NCBI GenBank assembly: GCA_036897625.1
Contig: JAYMTA010000218.1
Location: 1-34,502, forward strand
Direction: 5' to 3'
DNA: 34,502 nt
DNA from: Pelargonium cotyledonis
Lineage: Eukaryota > Streptophyta > Magnoliopsida > Geraniales > Geraniaceae
The notes under the pieces were generated by a model, which did no database searches, had not been told where the DNA came from, and saw only the letters and a list, made by a program, of their open reading frames with translations. This document shows, piece after piece, positions 1 to 10,066 of this stretch. Numbering within the stretch: the first letter of the stretch is position 1; the number at the start of each line of letters is the position of its first letter. Made by a program: the position numbers and the translations under genes.

Positions 1-1
1 T

Positions 2-370
2 CAGATGTGGACATTCCCAACAGGACACTCGCAGAGCGGAAACACAATGCAAGCTCCATTGCATTTCATGCCGAGATTCAATCTTCCGGGAAGCATGGAA
101 TTCCAAGGCGGAAGTCCACTGCAATTGGGTTCAATGTTGATGCAGCAGCAACATCAGCCATCGCAGCATCTGGGTCTCGCCATGTCGGAGACGAATCTGG
201 GAATGTTGGCAGCTCTAAATGCTTATTCAAGAGGTGGGTTGAATATGAATTCTGAGCAGAACCATCCAATGGAGCATCACCATAATCATCACCAACAGCA
301 GCAGCAACAGCAGCAACACCAGCCTCAAGGTACTGATAGTGGAGATGAAGACCCAACTAGCTCTCAATGA
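2..370 (+). CDS. TCP14: Class I TCP transcription factor, C-terminal part (5' truncated by window edge)
   Basis: The open frame runs from the window edge to TGA at 368-370 and gives 122 residues. The DNA-binding TCP bHLH domain lies upstream, outside the window. The tail has blocks I recognise from class I TCP proteins of the TCP14/TCP15/TCP8 group: MWTFP near the start, LHFMPRFNLPG, PLQLGSML followed by a glutamine stretch, and NLGMLAALNAYSRGG. The end is low complexity, with a His/Asn block and then a run of eight glutamines coded by mixed CAG/CAA, and closes with an acidic, Ser-rich DSGDEDPTSSQ. In the family these proteins are nuclear regulators of growth and proliferation that bind GGNCCCAC and site II (TGGGCY) elements; that role is family knowledge. 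Assignment to class I TCP is firm. TCP14 rather than a close paralogue is my best guess from tail similarity. Confidence 0.85.
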   Translation, partial: QMWTFPTGHSQSGNTMQAPLHFMPRFNLPGSMEFQGGSPLQLGSMLMQQQHQPSQHLGLAMSETNLGMLAALNAYSRGGLNMNSEQNHPMEHHHNHHQQQQQQQQHQPQGTDSGDEDPTSSQ

Positions 371-1035
371 CAATGAAGATTGAAGAAGAAGAAGAAGAAG
401 ACACTTAAATTGGTCAGTTCAGTTGCTCTCTGATTGATTAATTCATGCAATAGAAGAAGAAAAAAAAAGAAGCTGCATTTCTTTGGCTTTGGGTTTGAAA
501 ACTAGAGAGATTGTTTTGGGTTGTGTGTTTAATATTTTTGCAGATTTGGAAGTGTGAGTGGGCTTGAAAATTAGAATTTCATTTCCATGGCTGAATTCTA
601 GTTTTTTTTCTTTTTTTTGTTTGTCTGATGATTTGCCCATGATATTAATTTTATTAGATTGATGGAATTAAGTTGAAGAGTTTGAGATTGTAATATGGTA
701 GTAGTTTTTGGTCCAAATTAAGGATGGACTGAAAAAGGACCAAGAGGAAGAGAGATTGTATAGGAGGGAGTGTATTTGTTTGTGTCTAGTAATTAGTAAT
801 TTACTACTTCTATTTGCTCTTTTGTTTGTATTAGGAAATGAAAAAAGAAAAAATTGCATAATTTTTTTTAATTTTCTTTTGCATGACTTTAATTTTTTTC
901 TTTCCTATACTCAAAATGATGGGAAAAGAAATGTTCATTACTTTTTTTTTCTTCCTTTATTATTTTTAATATTATCTTCTTCATTTTTGGTCTTCCTCTT
1001 CCCATTTGCTTGATTAAACATTTGGTAGTAATAAA
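371..1035 (+). other. Probable 3' UTR and downstream flank of the TCP gene
   Basis: This A/T-rich stretch follows the TCP stop. It begins with a GAA-rich run at about 385-400 and has several poly-T tracts. An AATAAA lies at 1030-1035, but it is about 660 nt from the stop, so it may not be the poly(A) signal in use. No convincing coding exon is seen on either strand. The end of the transcript is not fixed by the sequence. Confidence 0.4.
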
Positions 1036-2761
1036 CTGTCTAGAGTTGGCTATTTGTATCATCAGCAGTCATGAAATTTGATCAACATTTTTTATAAAAG
1101 TTGTGTAAGTTTTAAGTCGAGTCTTAAAAAAAATTCGAATTGACAGTTCTAGTTACCAAGCTAGTGAATATCTTCCAGATTTGCTGGATGTATATTTTTT
1201 CAATTGGGAAATAAGATTATTGAAAGCCATGAAATGAAAGTAATTATGGATTTTTGGACTCACCGAGTTGTGCAGCAAAGTGACTGGGTCAACTCAGCGG
1301 TTCTCTGATGATGAGTGAGGAGGTGTAAATTCAACCTGAGAATGACTTGTGTTATTTGCCTTGCTCAGCAGTCAATTCAGGAGAGAGACTTTGATGTTTT
1401 CATTGCTTAATCATTTTTTTGCCAAATTTCATTGTTGCCATTATATCTGGGTTTTTTGCCCCCTAGATTTTTAACTATTTATGCTTGTCCCCTACTTCCC
1501 TACTAAATTTGTAAATTCCTCTGTTTTTGATTAATTCTTTTGGTCTCCCAAAACCTTTATTTTAATATTTACCCTCTAAAAATGTTTAAACACTTTTATT
1601 TTATATATAAGCAAAAATTCTATATTTAAGCACCTAAATATCTGTATGGTTTTTTTTAGAAGAAACCAAGCAATCATGTCATTTTCTTATTCTATATATA
1701 TAAATATTATTCTCTCCATCTCAGTGTAATGCTTTCTATTTTATTTAGTAATATTGTATTTTTAAAAATAAATTTAAGAGATATTAATTCACTATGAAGA
1801 CTCAATTAGTAAATTCTTAAAAAATTATAACATTTTAAAAAATGAAAGATAAATAAGGCGTAACACTTATTTTAAAATAAATAAATTATTAAAATATTAT
1901 ACTGTAATTCTCAAGCAACTCCACTAGAGTTCTCATTTGATAATTTTTTAGTAGAAAATTAAGGTTAGGCTCCAATGACAAATAATTGATCATAACTTAA
2001 ATGTGTTTCATGTGTACATGTTTTACTTCATGTAGACAATATTATTGGTGTGTTTTCAAATTTCACTTCAAAATGAAATTAATTACTCAAATGTTGTGGA
2101 ATGTGAACTTGACAGATGAAAATTCAATTGGAAAGCTCCAGCACAAGGTTGACTTTTATTACATAATGTAACGACAAGATATTATTTCCACAACCACCAT
2201 ATCAATGAAATAAATTTCTTTCTCTCCCATTAATTTGATTGAAACAATTGATGAAGGTTTATTTTCTTTCAAAAATATGCATGCAGAGGCATTTCTAGTT
2301 TTTTTTTTACCGCAAAACAAGAGGTGGTGGAGCGGACACAAGAAAACGTAATTAAATTTTCAATGTGAAAGAAGACAAAACTCAACTTTCACCAACTTAC
2401 AAGAAAGATAAATTATAAGCAATTTCTTTTGATAAATTATGTCAACCATGTTTAATTATTAACCTAATTATTCTAATTATGAGCTTTACCGCGTTTTTCA
2501 CTTTTGGACATGGATCAGTGTTCCACTAACCCGCAATTTGCGCAGGAGAAACCCACAATTGGGATTAGTTTATATTATTCCTTTGGATAACCAAAACCAA
2601 AAAAGCATAGCTGCAACTATAATAAAATGTGTAAGCAAAATCTATGGTAACTTCTATGAATTCAAATAGTTTTAATAAAATATTTTAATTTTATGAATGA
2701 CTTATTTTTAAAATTATGTTATTCCAACTGTCCTGGTTTATGTCTTATGCATAAATAAGAA
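1036..2761. other. Intergenic AT-rich DNA, no gene seen
   Basis: I see no exon with both a plausible frame and plausible splice sites in this stretch. It is strongly AT-rich with many short homopolymer runs. The short open frames here have no family resemblance and look like chance. Confidence 0.5.
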
Positions 2762-3030
2762 GGGTAAAATGTGTATCAGTTGACTGACATAACTTTATTT
2801 CAATTGACTGGCATAACTTTATATCAATTGACTAACATAATTTTATATTAGTTGCAACTTAACTAAGCCAATGAAGTGATAACACCTCATTAAATTTCAC
2901 TTATACCCACCCGAGTGAATTTGTGGTAGCGGAACAACCCGTTAGAATTTATGATTTTAAATGAGATGTCACCACCTCATTAGTGTAACTAATATAAAAT
3001 TAAATCAGTCAACTGATGCCCATATTACTC
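2762..3030. mobile_element. MITE-like palindromic element with nested inverted repeats
   Basis: The left end (2762-2787) and the reverse complement of the right end (3005-3030) match at 22 of 26 positions and share the core ATCAGTTGACTGA. Inside lies a second pair of inverted ends, at about 2878-2894 (ACACCTCATTAAATT) and 2957-2973 (the complement reads GGTGACATCTCATTTAA). Between the outer and inner left ends are three 24-bp tandem units starting at 2777, 2801 and 2825, each with CARTTGACT. The element is about 269 bp with no coding capacity, which fits a nonautonomous DNA transposon. No clear target-site duplication is visible, because the right flank is a run of A, so the superfamily is not assigned. 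Confidence 0.6.
2777..2848 (+). repeat. Three 24-bp tandem repeats carrying TTGACT
   Basis: The units start at 2777, 2801 and 2825 and follow the pattern CARTTGACTRRCATAAYTTT. A degraded fourth start (TAGTTG) follows at about 2848. Each unit contains TTGACT, the core of the WRKY W-box, but here it belongs to the transposon-like arm and a regulatory role is only possible. Confidence 0.65.
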
Positions 3031-5747
3031 AAAAAAAAAAAATTACTTAAATTTGTTTAAAACCAAATTTTATAGTACATTGTTTTATTAAAAAAAACGG
3101 ATATTTGTTTTAGAATATATGAAAAATTTAATTGTAAAGAGAAGTTGAATAATGAGAAGTTACCGGAGATAGGCTGATTGGGATGATGGAGGGTCAGGAT
3201 GATATCATTTTGTCATGGGAATAATTCTTGAGCTCCACGCGCTTCACGTGCTCCAATCATAACTTTGGTTTAGTGCATAGTGCAGTTTGCAGTAGACAGA
3301 GAGCGCGTGATTGCAACTTCCTGTTTCCTTCAATTTTAGAAAGCGATAATAATTTTTTGGTCTTGCAATAGTTGTGCTGAATTATACAAGCTACAGTTCA
3401 CAACACACCATTACCTAAGTTCAAATTTCTAATATTCTTCTATAAACAAAATCCAATATTCACAGTAATAGCATCATACAAAAATTATGGAGTAGTTACT
3501 AAAATATATGGTTGATAGATCAGTTCATGAGATTCCATTCAAACCAAAATATGTACATGTAACTTCCATAATATCTTAATTTCATACAATTAAAACTATA
3601 TTCTATATTAGTCATCCAACGTATTTTGTTTTATTAAAAAATGGTACCTAATTTAAATTTTGTTTTAATTTAATTCTCCAACTATGCTAATTTATTTCGA
3701 ATTGGTTCAATCTATACCAATAACAACCACATAATCCTTACGGACACACCGCTATATTATAAAAAAATTGTTTCAAATATAATTAAATTATAAGCGTCGT
3801 GTAGTCGTTCTGTCAACCGAAATTGACTATAAAAAATGTCTAGTTAGAACAGTAATGGATTACTCCCTAAATTGAAATTAAAATCAAGTTAAGTGCCAAT
3901 TTTGAAACAAAATGGACTAAAATGAAACATGTTCCTAATATAATTAATACCCTAGTATATTTTGTTAATACTATATAATAGGCCAAGAATAATACTAGTG
4001 AATAACTAACCCACTTGACTCAGTATCAAGATCCATATGGAAAGAGATTTGAGTTCCAAAAACAGTGCATCTTGCTTGTGCATTTAGAATCCAATTGATC
4101 TCATGATTGATTGGGGTAGAGATAGAATATAGCCAAATAGATTGATAGTTTTAGAGAAAGAAATGGACTGACATTAAATTTCCGGAGGTGTAGCTTGTAG
4201 ATGGTTCCACTAGGTGGGGGAAGAGAGGAGGTCCCAGAATCTGATGAGAACAAATGAGAAAAAGAAAAAGAATTAGAATTAAGAGCCCCACAAATCTTGG
4301 TCCAGAAACCCACAATATTGGATCTCCAATCCTATAACCCAATCACTAACTACAAACCATAAGCCACGTGGGAGAGTACCTACAAGGACAATAGGGATGG
4401 ACCACAAGAAAGAACAAAACCCTGAGACTTTTCAGCAATATACTGCCTCCCCTAAACAAAACCTCCATAATATTTATGTTCTAAAGCAGCTTATAATCAG
4501 AATTTTATCCTAAATCTCTTGTAAGATACCAACAGAGTTACGAGACGAAACCAGAATCATTCAATGTCTCAGACCCTATTTGCTAAGATAACTTCGCTTT
4601 AAGTTCAGTATATGCTTTCAAATCGTCTTTTTATTTCCTGGACCATATTCCGTTGACTTGTGAAGTGACAGTTTTAATTGTTCCTTCACTGTAGAGTAAT
4701 AGTACAGTTTATTAGAAAGCAGATTAACTGCAGATTTCTTGAGCCTCTTCATAGTTTTACTATTGCAGAAAGATCACCAAAAGAGCAATAATAATTACGG
4801 TTTTAGAATAGGTAAGGTGATCTCTCCACAAAAATGCTTCTATATGTATAAGAAACGTGCATATTTGTACTGTTCAGTCAAATTAGATCCGGCACATTTT
4901 CCTTGAATTCGACTATCATTTGAATGATCTAATAGCAATGGGGTTTATTTATAGTTGCTTTTTTTACCCTTGGTGGAATACTTGCACATGCTTTATATAT
5001 ACATAAGAAGCAGAAATTAGCCCTTGGGTGTAAACTGTAAAGCATGCTTACCATGAACCTTGCAAGTAAGCTTGTGTGGAAAAAGCTGAAATTTCCAAAG
5101 TTGTGGTGGCACAGTGCGACCTGATGCAAAAAGCACCAAATAACATAAAGATATAAATCTTGTACCATTTATATTTACACGCAAGCATATGCAAAAAGTG
5201 ATGTTTAAATACGTTGGCATAGCAGAACACTGATGAACGCACAAAGTAAACCAAAGAGGCTTTCACTCTAGCTTTAACAATGGACTTACTGTTAGCAGTT
5301 AGCGAATAGCAAGAACTTCTTAGGGTGCCTTGTTGAATTGACTTTCCAAGGAAAAGAGAGAAAAGACTCACAATCTGCAGAACAAGAAAATCAAGACAGC
5401 ATGCAGAAATAAGACACCTACAACCATTGAAAATTCCAACAGCTCAAATTTCTCCACTTGAACGGATTGTAAGTGTGGTTAAAACAATGTGTTTTGTACT
5501 TTGACCACTGTATAGCATGTGAAAAAACCCTTTGGAAGCACATTGAACAAAGAGATAGATTACACATCAGTTCTCCTCTATGCATACTTGATACTTAACA
5601 TTGACAGATGAGTTATTGTTTTCTTTATTCATTCACTGGGAATACTCGTAACATTTTGTACAAGGTATCCTAAGAACTGAACAATGATCAAAAACTTCAA
5701 AAGAGTTGGCAAGGTCATTATACCTATGATACGATTACTCCCCTTGT
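3031..5747. other. Intergenic DNA, no gene supported
   Basis: No coding exon is convincing here. G-box cores (CACGTG) occur in the segments around 3245 and 4365, within more GC-rich patches that could be conserved noncoding or promoter-like DNA. On the minus strand around 5020-5390 there are exon-like pieces. One starts after a CTGCAG acceptor near 5375 and meets a GTAAGT donor near 5290; another starts after a GCATCAG acceptor near 5120. They do not assemble into a protein I recognise, so I do not call them coding. Confidence 0.4.
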
Positions 5748-6088
5748 TGCTTCAGAAGAACAAAGTGAATCTAAGTGAAAATGCTATCACTGCAGTAGTC
5801 AAAGAAACCTCCCACAAATTGGTCTTGAAAGGTCAAACCAGTCATATAAGCCTAATCCTTGAGAAGTAATAATTGAAAGAAAAGATCAAGCATCTGCTTT
5901 AGAAGAACAAAGTAAATCTAAGCCAACTCATCAGAGATAAACAAAAGGAATTTATCATATAATAGCGTGAAGATGCTATCACCACAGTAGTCAAAGAAAC
6001 CTCTGATTATCTGGTTTTGAAAGGTAAAACCAGCTATAGATGCCTAATCCTTGAAAAATAATATTGGAAAAAAAAAAAAAAAATCAAG
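5748..6088. repeat. Imperfect tandem duplication, two copies
   Basis: Copy 1 (about 5748-5894) and copy 2 (about 5895-6088) share blocks in the same order: TGCTTYAGAAGAACAAAGT, ATGCTATCACYRCAGTAGTC, AAAGAAACCTC, TTGAAAGGTMAAACCAG and GCCTAATCCTTGARAA, ending at ATCAAG. Copy 2 has an internal insertion of about 45 nt and a poly-A run. Neither copy keeps a common open frame, so it looks like noncoding DNA duplicated locally. Confidence 0.75.
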
Positions 6089-7069
6089 CCTTAGTTCGCC
6101 TAAACATCTTGTCTATTGTCCAAATCTTCAATCACTCTCCCCCCATGTTTCATTGTGGCTGATGAACAAAGAACTATTCTTGGCACTCCTTCCATAAACT
6201 CCAAATTTACATCCCATACTTGAATTCTCCATTAATATCCCATCCATCGCCCTCTGTGATTTTTCCTCATATATTAGAAGTTTTCCTTTCAAGTTCCACA
6301 TCTAGTTACTAGTTCCCAAAAACCCATACATTGTTTACTCAGGCTCCTGATACTTCAGGAGAAAACTATGTTGTGAAATCAAATGATTTTAGAGTTTTCA
6401 AATGTTATCTGATTTATTTTCCAAGAAACATAATATTTGAGTACTAGTTTAGTCAATCATATAACAGCAAGTTTTATCTTTTCCTCTCTGTTATTCTTCT
6501 TCAAAATAAGCAATTGTATCTTCTTATCACGAGTTTATAGGGCACACAAAAGTCCCATGCACCCCCATATCTTGTCTCAGTAGCCGTCTGAATCCGCTAA
6601 TATGAAAATCTCCTAAGGGAAGCACTTGTACAATATACTAACTAATGTAGGCACAAACAATAATACTAATTTGTTCAGGCATCTTGCTTCTACTCTAGAT
6701 GATGGTGTGGAACAAGATGACCCTAGAACAGAAGATCATAACCCCAAACCTAAAAAAGGGAAAACTTACTATTCATTCAATATAGTAGAACACAAAATCG
6801 GAAAATCCGAATATAAGAATAATATGCACAGCAGGGTTGAATTGTAAGATATATAGAAGAAACAATTAAAGGATACAAATAACTATAGAGGGACCAAGAG
6901 CAACAATAGATAGAAAACAGGATATTATGCAAAAGAACCATGAAATGACAGCTATGAATAACGTTTCAGAAAAAGAATGCTTAACAGCCCCATAACTGCG
7001 CTCTTCCTTAAGATGAATAAAGGTTGAATCATTACAAACATGTCTAAACTAAGTGGAACCTGTTCTTGT
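6089..7069. other. Intergenic DNA, nothing recognised
   Basis: The stretch is AT-rich without a supported exon, RNA gene or transposon end. It may be downstream or intronic DNA of the minus-strand transcript that starts near 8167, but nothing in the sequence proves that. Confidence 0.35.
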
Positions 7070-7321
7070 GTGTTTGATGCACCACTTTTTCAATCTCAAT
7101 GTTCTACAATTAGTCTTATCGGCAGTTCTAGCTTATGGTATCTTCAACAATACACATTACTTCGTATCAACCACATGCACCTCACAATACAATGAGAATG
7201 TTCACAAGTGTTTGATGCACCACTTTTTCAATCTCAGTGTCCTACAACAGTTACTTATGGCATCTTCTCAACATTATGTAGTCTCGTATCAACCATGCAT
7301 CTCACAATACTTTAATAACAT
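7070..7321. repeat. Tandem duplication with a 138-bp period
   Basis: Copy 1 (7070-7207) and copy 2 (7208 to about 7321) both start GTGTTTGATGCACCACTTTT and share TTCAATCTCARTGTYCTACA, the GTATCAACCA block and CTCACAATAC. Copy 2 is shorter by small deletions. Copy 1 and copy 2 join into one 91-codon open frame, but the repeat itself accounts for that frame and I see no protein family in it. Confidence 0.8.
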
Positions 7322-7703
7322 TTCATGATACAAAAGTGCAGAGACTGCTTAGTATACACTATATAGATGAATATGTACGAACAATGGATAGAACAAAAAC
7401 ACCTGTCAGAAATAGTCAAACAAAAAAGGTCAATACTAGTTGTTTTGCAACTCCTTAGTGAACAAAAACTACAGCCAAACAAGACAAAACATTTCCACAT
7501 GTAAACAACACAACAATTCCTCTATTTTCTCAGTAAAGAAACTAAAACTTCATCCAAAGTCTTAGTTATAACTTTGAGAGTCCAATTTCTCACTGATGGA
7601 ACAAAATCATGTGTTTGACCTCACTGTAAGCAAGAACAGATAGACATGATAATTGAAATTCATACTCACATGTAATAATTTCATGAGTCCACCGTGTAAA
7701 ATC

Positions 7704-8167
7704 TCAAAACTCCACCAAATGATGATCACAATTCTCGAGCACCAATTTCTGAGCACTGATAACATACATTGCAATACCGAACAATCACTAAATTAGTAAA
7801 ATACTAGCACAAATAATCCATTTCACCAAAAATCATATCCAGAAAAACAAATTCACATGATTATTTAGCATATTCAAAAATTTACCTCACTCATAAGATG
7901 AAACCGTTGATGAAAATTTCCTGTCGAGTTTGGATCAGGAGCTGCTCGACCTAGACGGAAATGGAATCAGAGAAGCAATCACGAAAATCGAGCAAAGCGT
8001 GAATCACAGTAATATGAGTGTTTGGATAGAGAGAAAATCAAAATACCGGAAACGAAGAAGGAAAGCTCAGTGGAGGCAACAGGCGACACTGAAACCCTGA
8101 GTAAAACCATATAAGCTTGCTTCGTTTTGGCCATGGAAATGCGCGTTAACAGCTCGGAAGCATCCAT
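7704..8167 (-). CDS. Putative small protein of unknown function, three exons, 76 aa
   Basis: I do not recognise this gene. The model joins 8167-8047, 7950-7886 and 7748-7704. Together they give 231 nt, an intact frame of 76 codons plus TGA at 7706-7704, with GT-AG boundaries (donor CCG|GTATTT, acceptor CGTCTAG, donor GAG|GTAAAT, acceptor GCTCAG). The protein starts MDASELLTRIS; a second ATG at 8134-8132 in good context (CCATGGCC) would drop 11 residues and start MAKTKQAYMVLLR. It has a short hydrophobic stretch near residues 19-40 and a polar middle with RAAPDPNSTGNFHQRFHLMS. The third exon is the weakest part. A good GTGAGT donor at 7669 after the stop suggests a 3' UTR intron. It is divergent from CMC4 and shares its promoter region. 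It could instead be a noncoding RNA. Confidence 0.4.
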
Positions 8168-8503
8168 TGAAGAAAATGGAAGAGAACGACAGTTATGGTG
8201 GTGTGGTATTTATAGCCACATTGAGTCCGCCACGTGTTTTGTCTTGTGCTGGTATTTTACACATAAACCGCGTTTCAAAATCACGGTTTCTTATATGGGC
8301 CAATGGGAGCCCATAAAGTTCTGTTAAGCCCAACAATACAACCCAAATAAGAAAATGTCGCTAAGCCCAATAGGACCAGGGGTATAAATGGTATTTCAAC
8401 TCGTTCTTTTAGTCCCTACCGCTAGCCAGGGGTATAAATGACATTTCATAAACTTGGCTATGGAGGTCGAAAGAGAGTTTAGAGCGGTTTCTAGAGAGAG
8501 AAA
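8168..8503. promoter_or_regulatory. Compact divergent promoter between the small minus-strand gene and CMC4
   Basis: The interval is 336 bp. It has a G-box core CACGTG at about 8231-8236 and four TGGGCY site II motifs: TGGGCC at 8296-8301 and AGCCCA (reverse of TGGGCT) at 8308-8313, 8327-8332 and 8364-8369. Clustered site II elements are typical of plant genes for ribosomal and mitochondrial proteins and are bound by TCP factors. This fits the mitochondrial Cx9C gene on the right. Two TATAAAT boxes lie at 8383-8389 and 8433-8439. Confidence 0.7.
8376..8448 (+). repeat. Direct repeat with 50-bp spacing carrying a TATA-like box
   Basis: CCAGGGGTATAAATG occurs at 8376-8390 and again at 8426-8440, exactly 50 bp apart. 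Both are followed by an RYATTTCA-type extension. Each copy contains TATAAAT and lies upstream of the CMC4 start codon, 121 and 71 nt away. Confidence 0.85.
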
Positions 8504-10066
8504 ATGGCGAAGCAGAGCGCAGAGCCGTGCAAGAAGGAGGCGTGCGATATCCAAGCTTGCCTCTCCAAGAACGATTTCATGTCAGAGAGGTACCTTCTAG
8601 ATTGAGCCTTGTTCAAGCAACATCGATTATTGTGCGTTTAATGAATTTATGTTATTGTTTTGTTCTGTTTTGTTGTGTGCGTTAATTTTGGAGTAATTCT
8701 TTGTATTCGAAGTTCAGATTGAAGCATAAATGATTTGTGAAGATCATGAATAGATTTAAGTAAGATTCTAATTTGTTCTGTTTGAGGAAGTTGCATGAAT
8801 TGGGAATTTGTTCGCTGTGTGATGTGGAGAAGATTTGGGGGCATTCTTTATAGTTTGATCAGAATCAAACAAGTTGGGGTTTCTGCATTTATCTGATTGG
8901 AATTTAGTTTTTGATTGCTCAAGTTTTATGATTGTTTTGATTAGTTCATAAGTTTGGTTTCTTTCCTTTTCAGCTACCAAATTGGGATTTGTTTGGTTTA
9001 ACTGAATGTTAGAATGATTTCAAATTTAGGGTATATGATTGTTGGTTTTACTTCAAAACCATATGCTCTTGTCCAACATAATATGATTGACCCTTTAGAA
9101 AGCATGTTGCCTAGTTTACTAGTGAACACTCGAGGTACTGGTTAGTTGATTTGTCTAGCTTGCTGTTGCAATATATTCTCCTTTGCATATTTTGACCATA
9201 GTTTGGACCATTACATAGGGAATCATGTTCACTTTATTGATGAAGTTGGTATTCGATGTGGGAGATTAGTTGATACTGGTTGATGGTAGGAGTGTAGGAC
9301 CATATGCATTCAACCTCAAGTTTGGAATTTATTCTCAGAATCGGTTTACACATATATCAGTGCCTTGTTCCTCACTCTCGCCTTTGATTACTGCAGTGAG
9401 TAGTGAGTACTTAATAGTATGAGAAAGTGAATTGATATAATGCTTTAACTTCGCTGATCAAAGATACAAATTGGATCCAGTTCCTATGTCGTGTCTGAGT
9501 TGACTCAGCTAATAACCTTTGGCTGAAACTCCTTGCTCTCATTATGTTTTCTTCTTTGTTGGCCAGCCCTTATTTTGTTAATTGGACGCTTTTCATTTCC
9601 TCGTAATGAAACCTTGTTTGTATAGTCTTACATTATTGGAAGGTGTAATTTATGTTGATATTTATTCATTTCAGCTAATAACCTTCAGCATCCCGGGTGA
9701 AATTTTTGATAAATAAATTAGAAGCATGGTTGTTTCCATCTCGTGAGCTGTGCTGTGTAATGCCTGTATGCCACAATCTCATCATACTGACTACTTTACT
9801 TACCCAATGCATTTATTTCTTGTGACGGTTTGTTGGTAACAAAAATGCTCTTATATTTTTTTGCAAGTGTCAATGGCTCGGCCACTTGGTAGAAGTTTTC
9901 ATGATGCATTATAGCTTCTTTCCCAATCCATACATTTGCTTATATATGATTTTTGCGCAGGTGCCTTAAAGTCATTGAATTGCTGCAATCTTGCTGCGAG
10001 AAATGCAATTACAACTCTACACATTGCGGTTCTGTGTCAGCTCTTTTGAAGCAAAAACCAAAATAA
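8504..10066 (+). CDS. CMC4: CMC4-like Cx9C motif protein (mitochondrial intermembrane space), complete
   Basis: Two exons, 8504-8589 and 9961-10066, give a 63-residue protein. The intron (8590-9960) has donor AG|GTACC and acceptor TTGCGCAG and splits an Arg codon. Seven cysteines lie at residues 9, 14, 19, 30, 40, 41, 44 and 51 when the extra one is counted (eight in all). Pairs 9/19, 30/40 and 41/51 are each separated by nine residues, the twin Cx9C arrangement of small coiled-coil-helix proteins. The segment CDIQACLSKNDF and the ending CGSVSALLKQ match plant CMC4 as I remember it. Family proteins are imported into the intermembrane space by the Mia40/Erv1 relay and are linked to respiratory chain assembly; that is family knowledge. 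The start is the first ATG giving this conserved N-terminus. A longer reading frame from an upstream ATG at 8460 overlaps it in another phase. Confidence 0.93.

Noticed and set aside
708..1013. A 101-codon plus-strand frame after the TCP gene
   Set aside because: It reads through T-rich 3' UTR and flank, is rich in Phe and Leu, and has no start context or splice support.
5017..5371. Minus-strand frames that look partly protein-like, with exon-like boundaries
   Set aside because: The splice-like sites are plausible, but no combination gives a protein I recognise, and all three frames are open over parts of it. I mention it only in the intergenic entry.
7053..7328. A 91-codon plus-strand open frame with an internal protein repeat
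   Set aside because: The frame exists only because a 138-bp noncoding unit is duplicated; there is no family resemblance.
4860..7700. CRISPR, phage or bacterial mobile system
   Set aside because: The window is plant nuclear DNA; the repeats here are two-copy tandem duplications without spacers.
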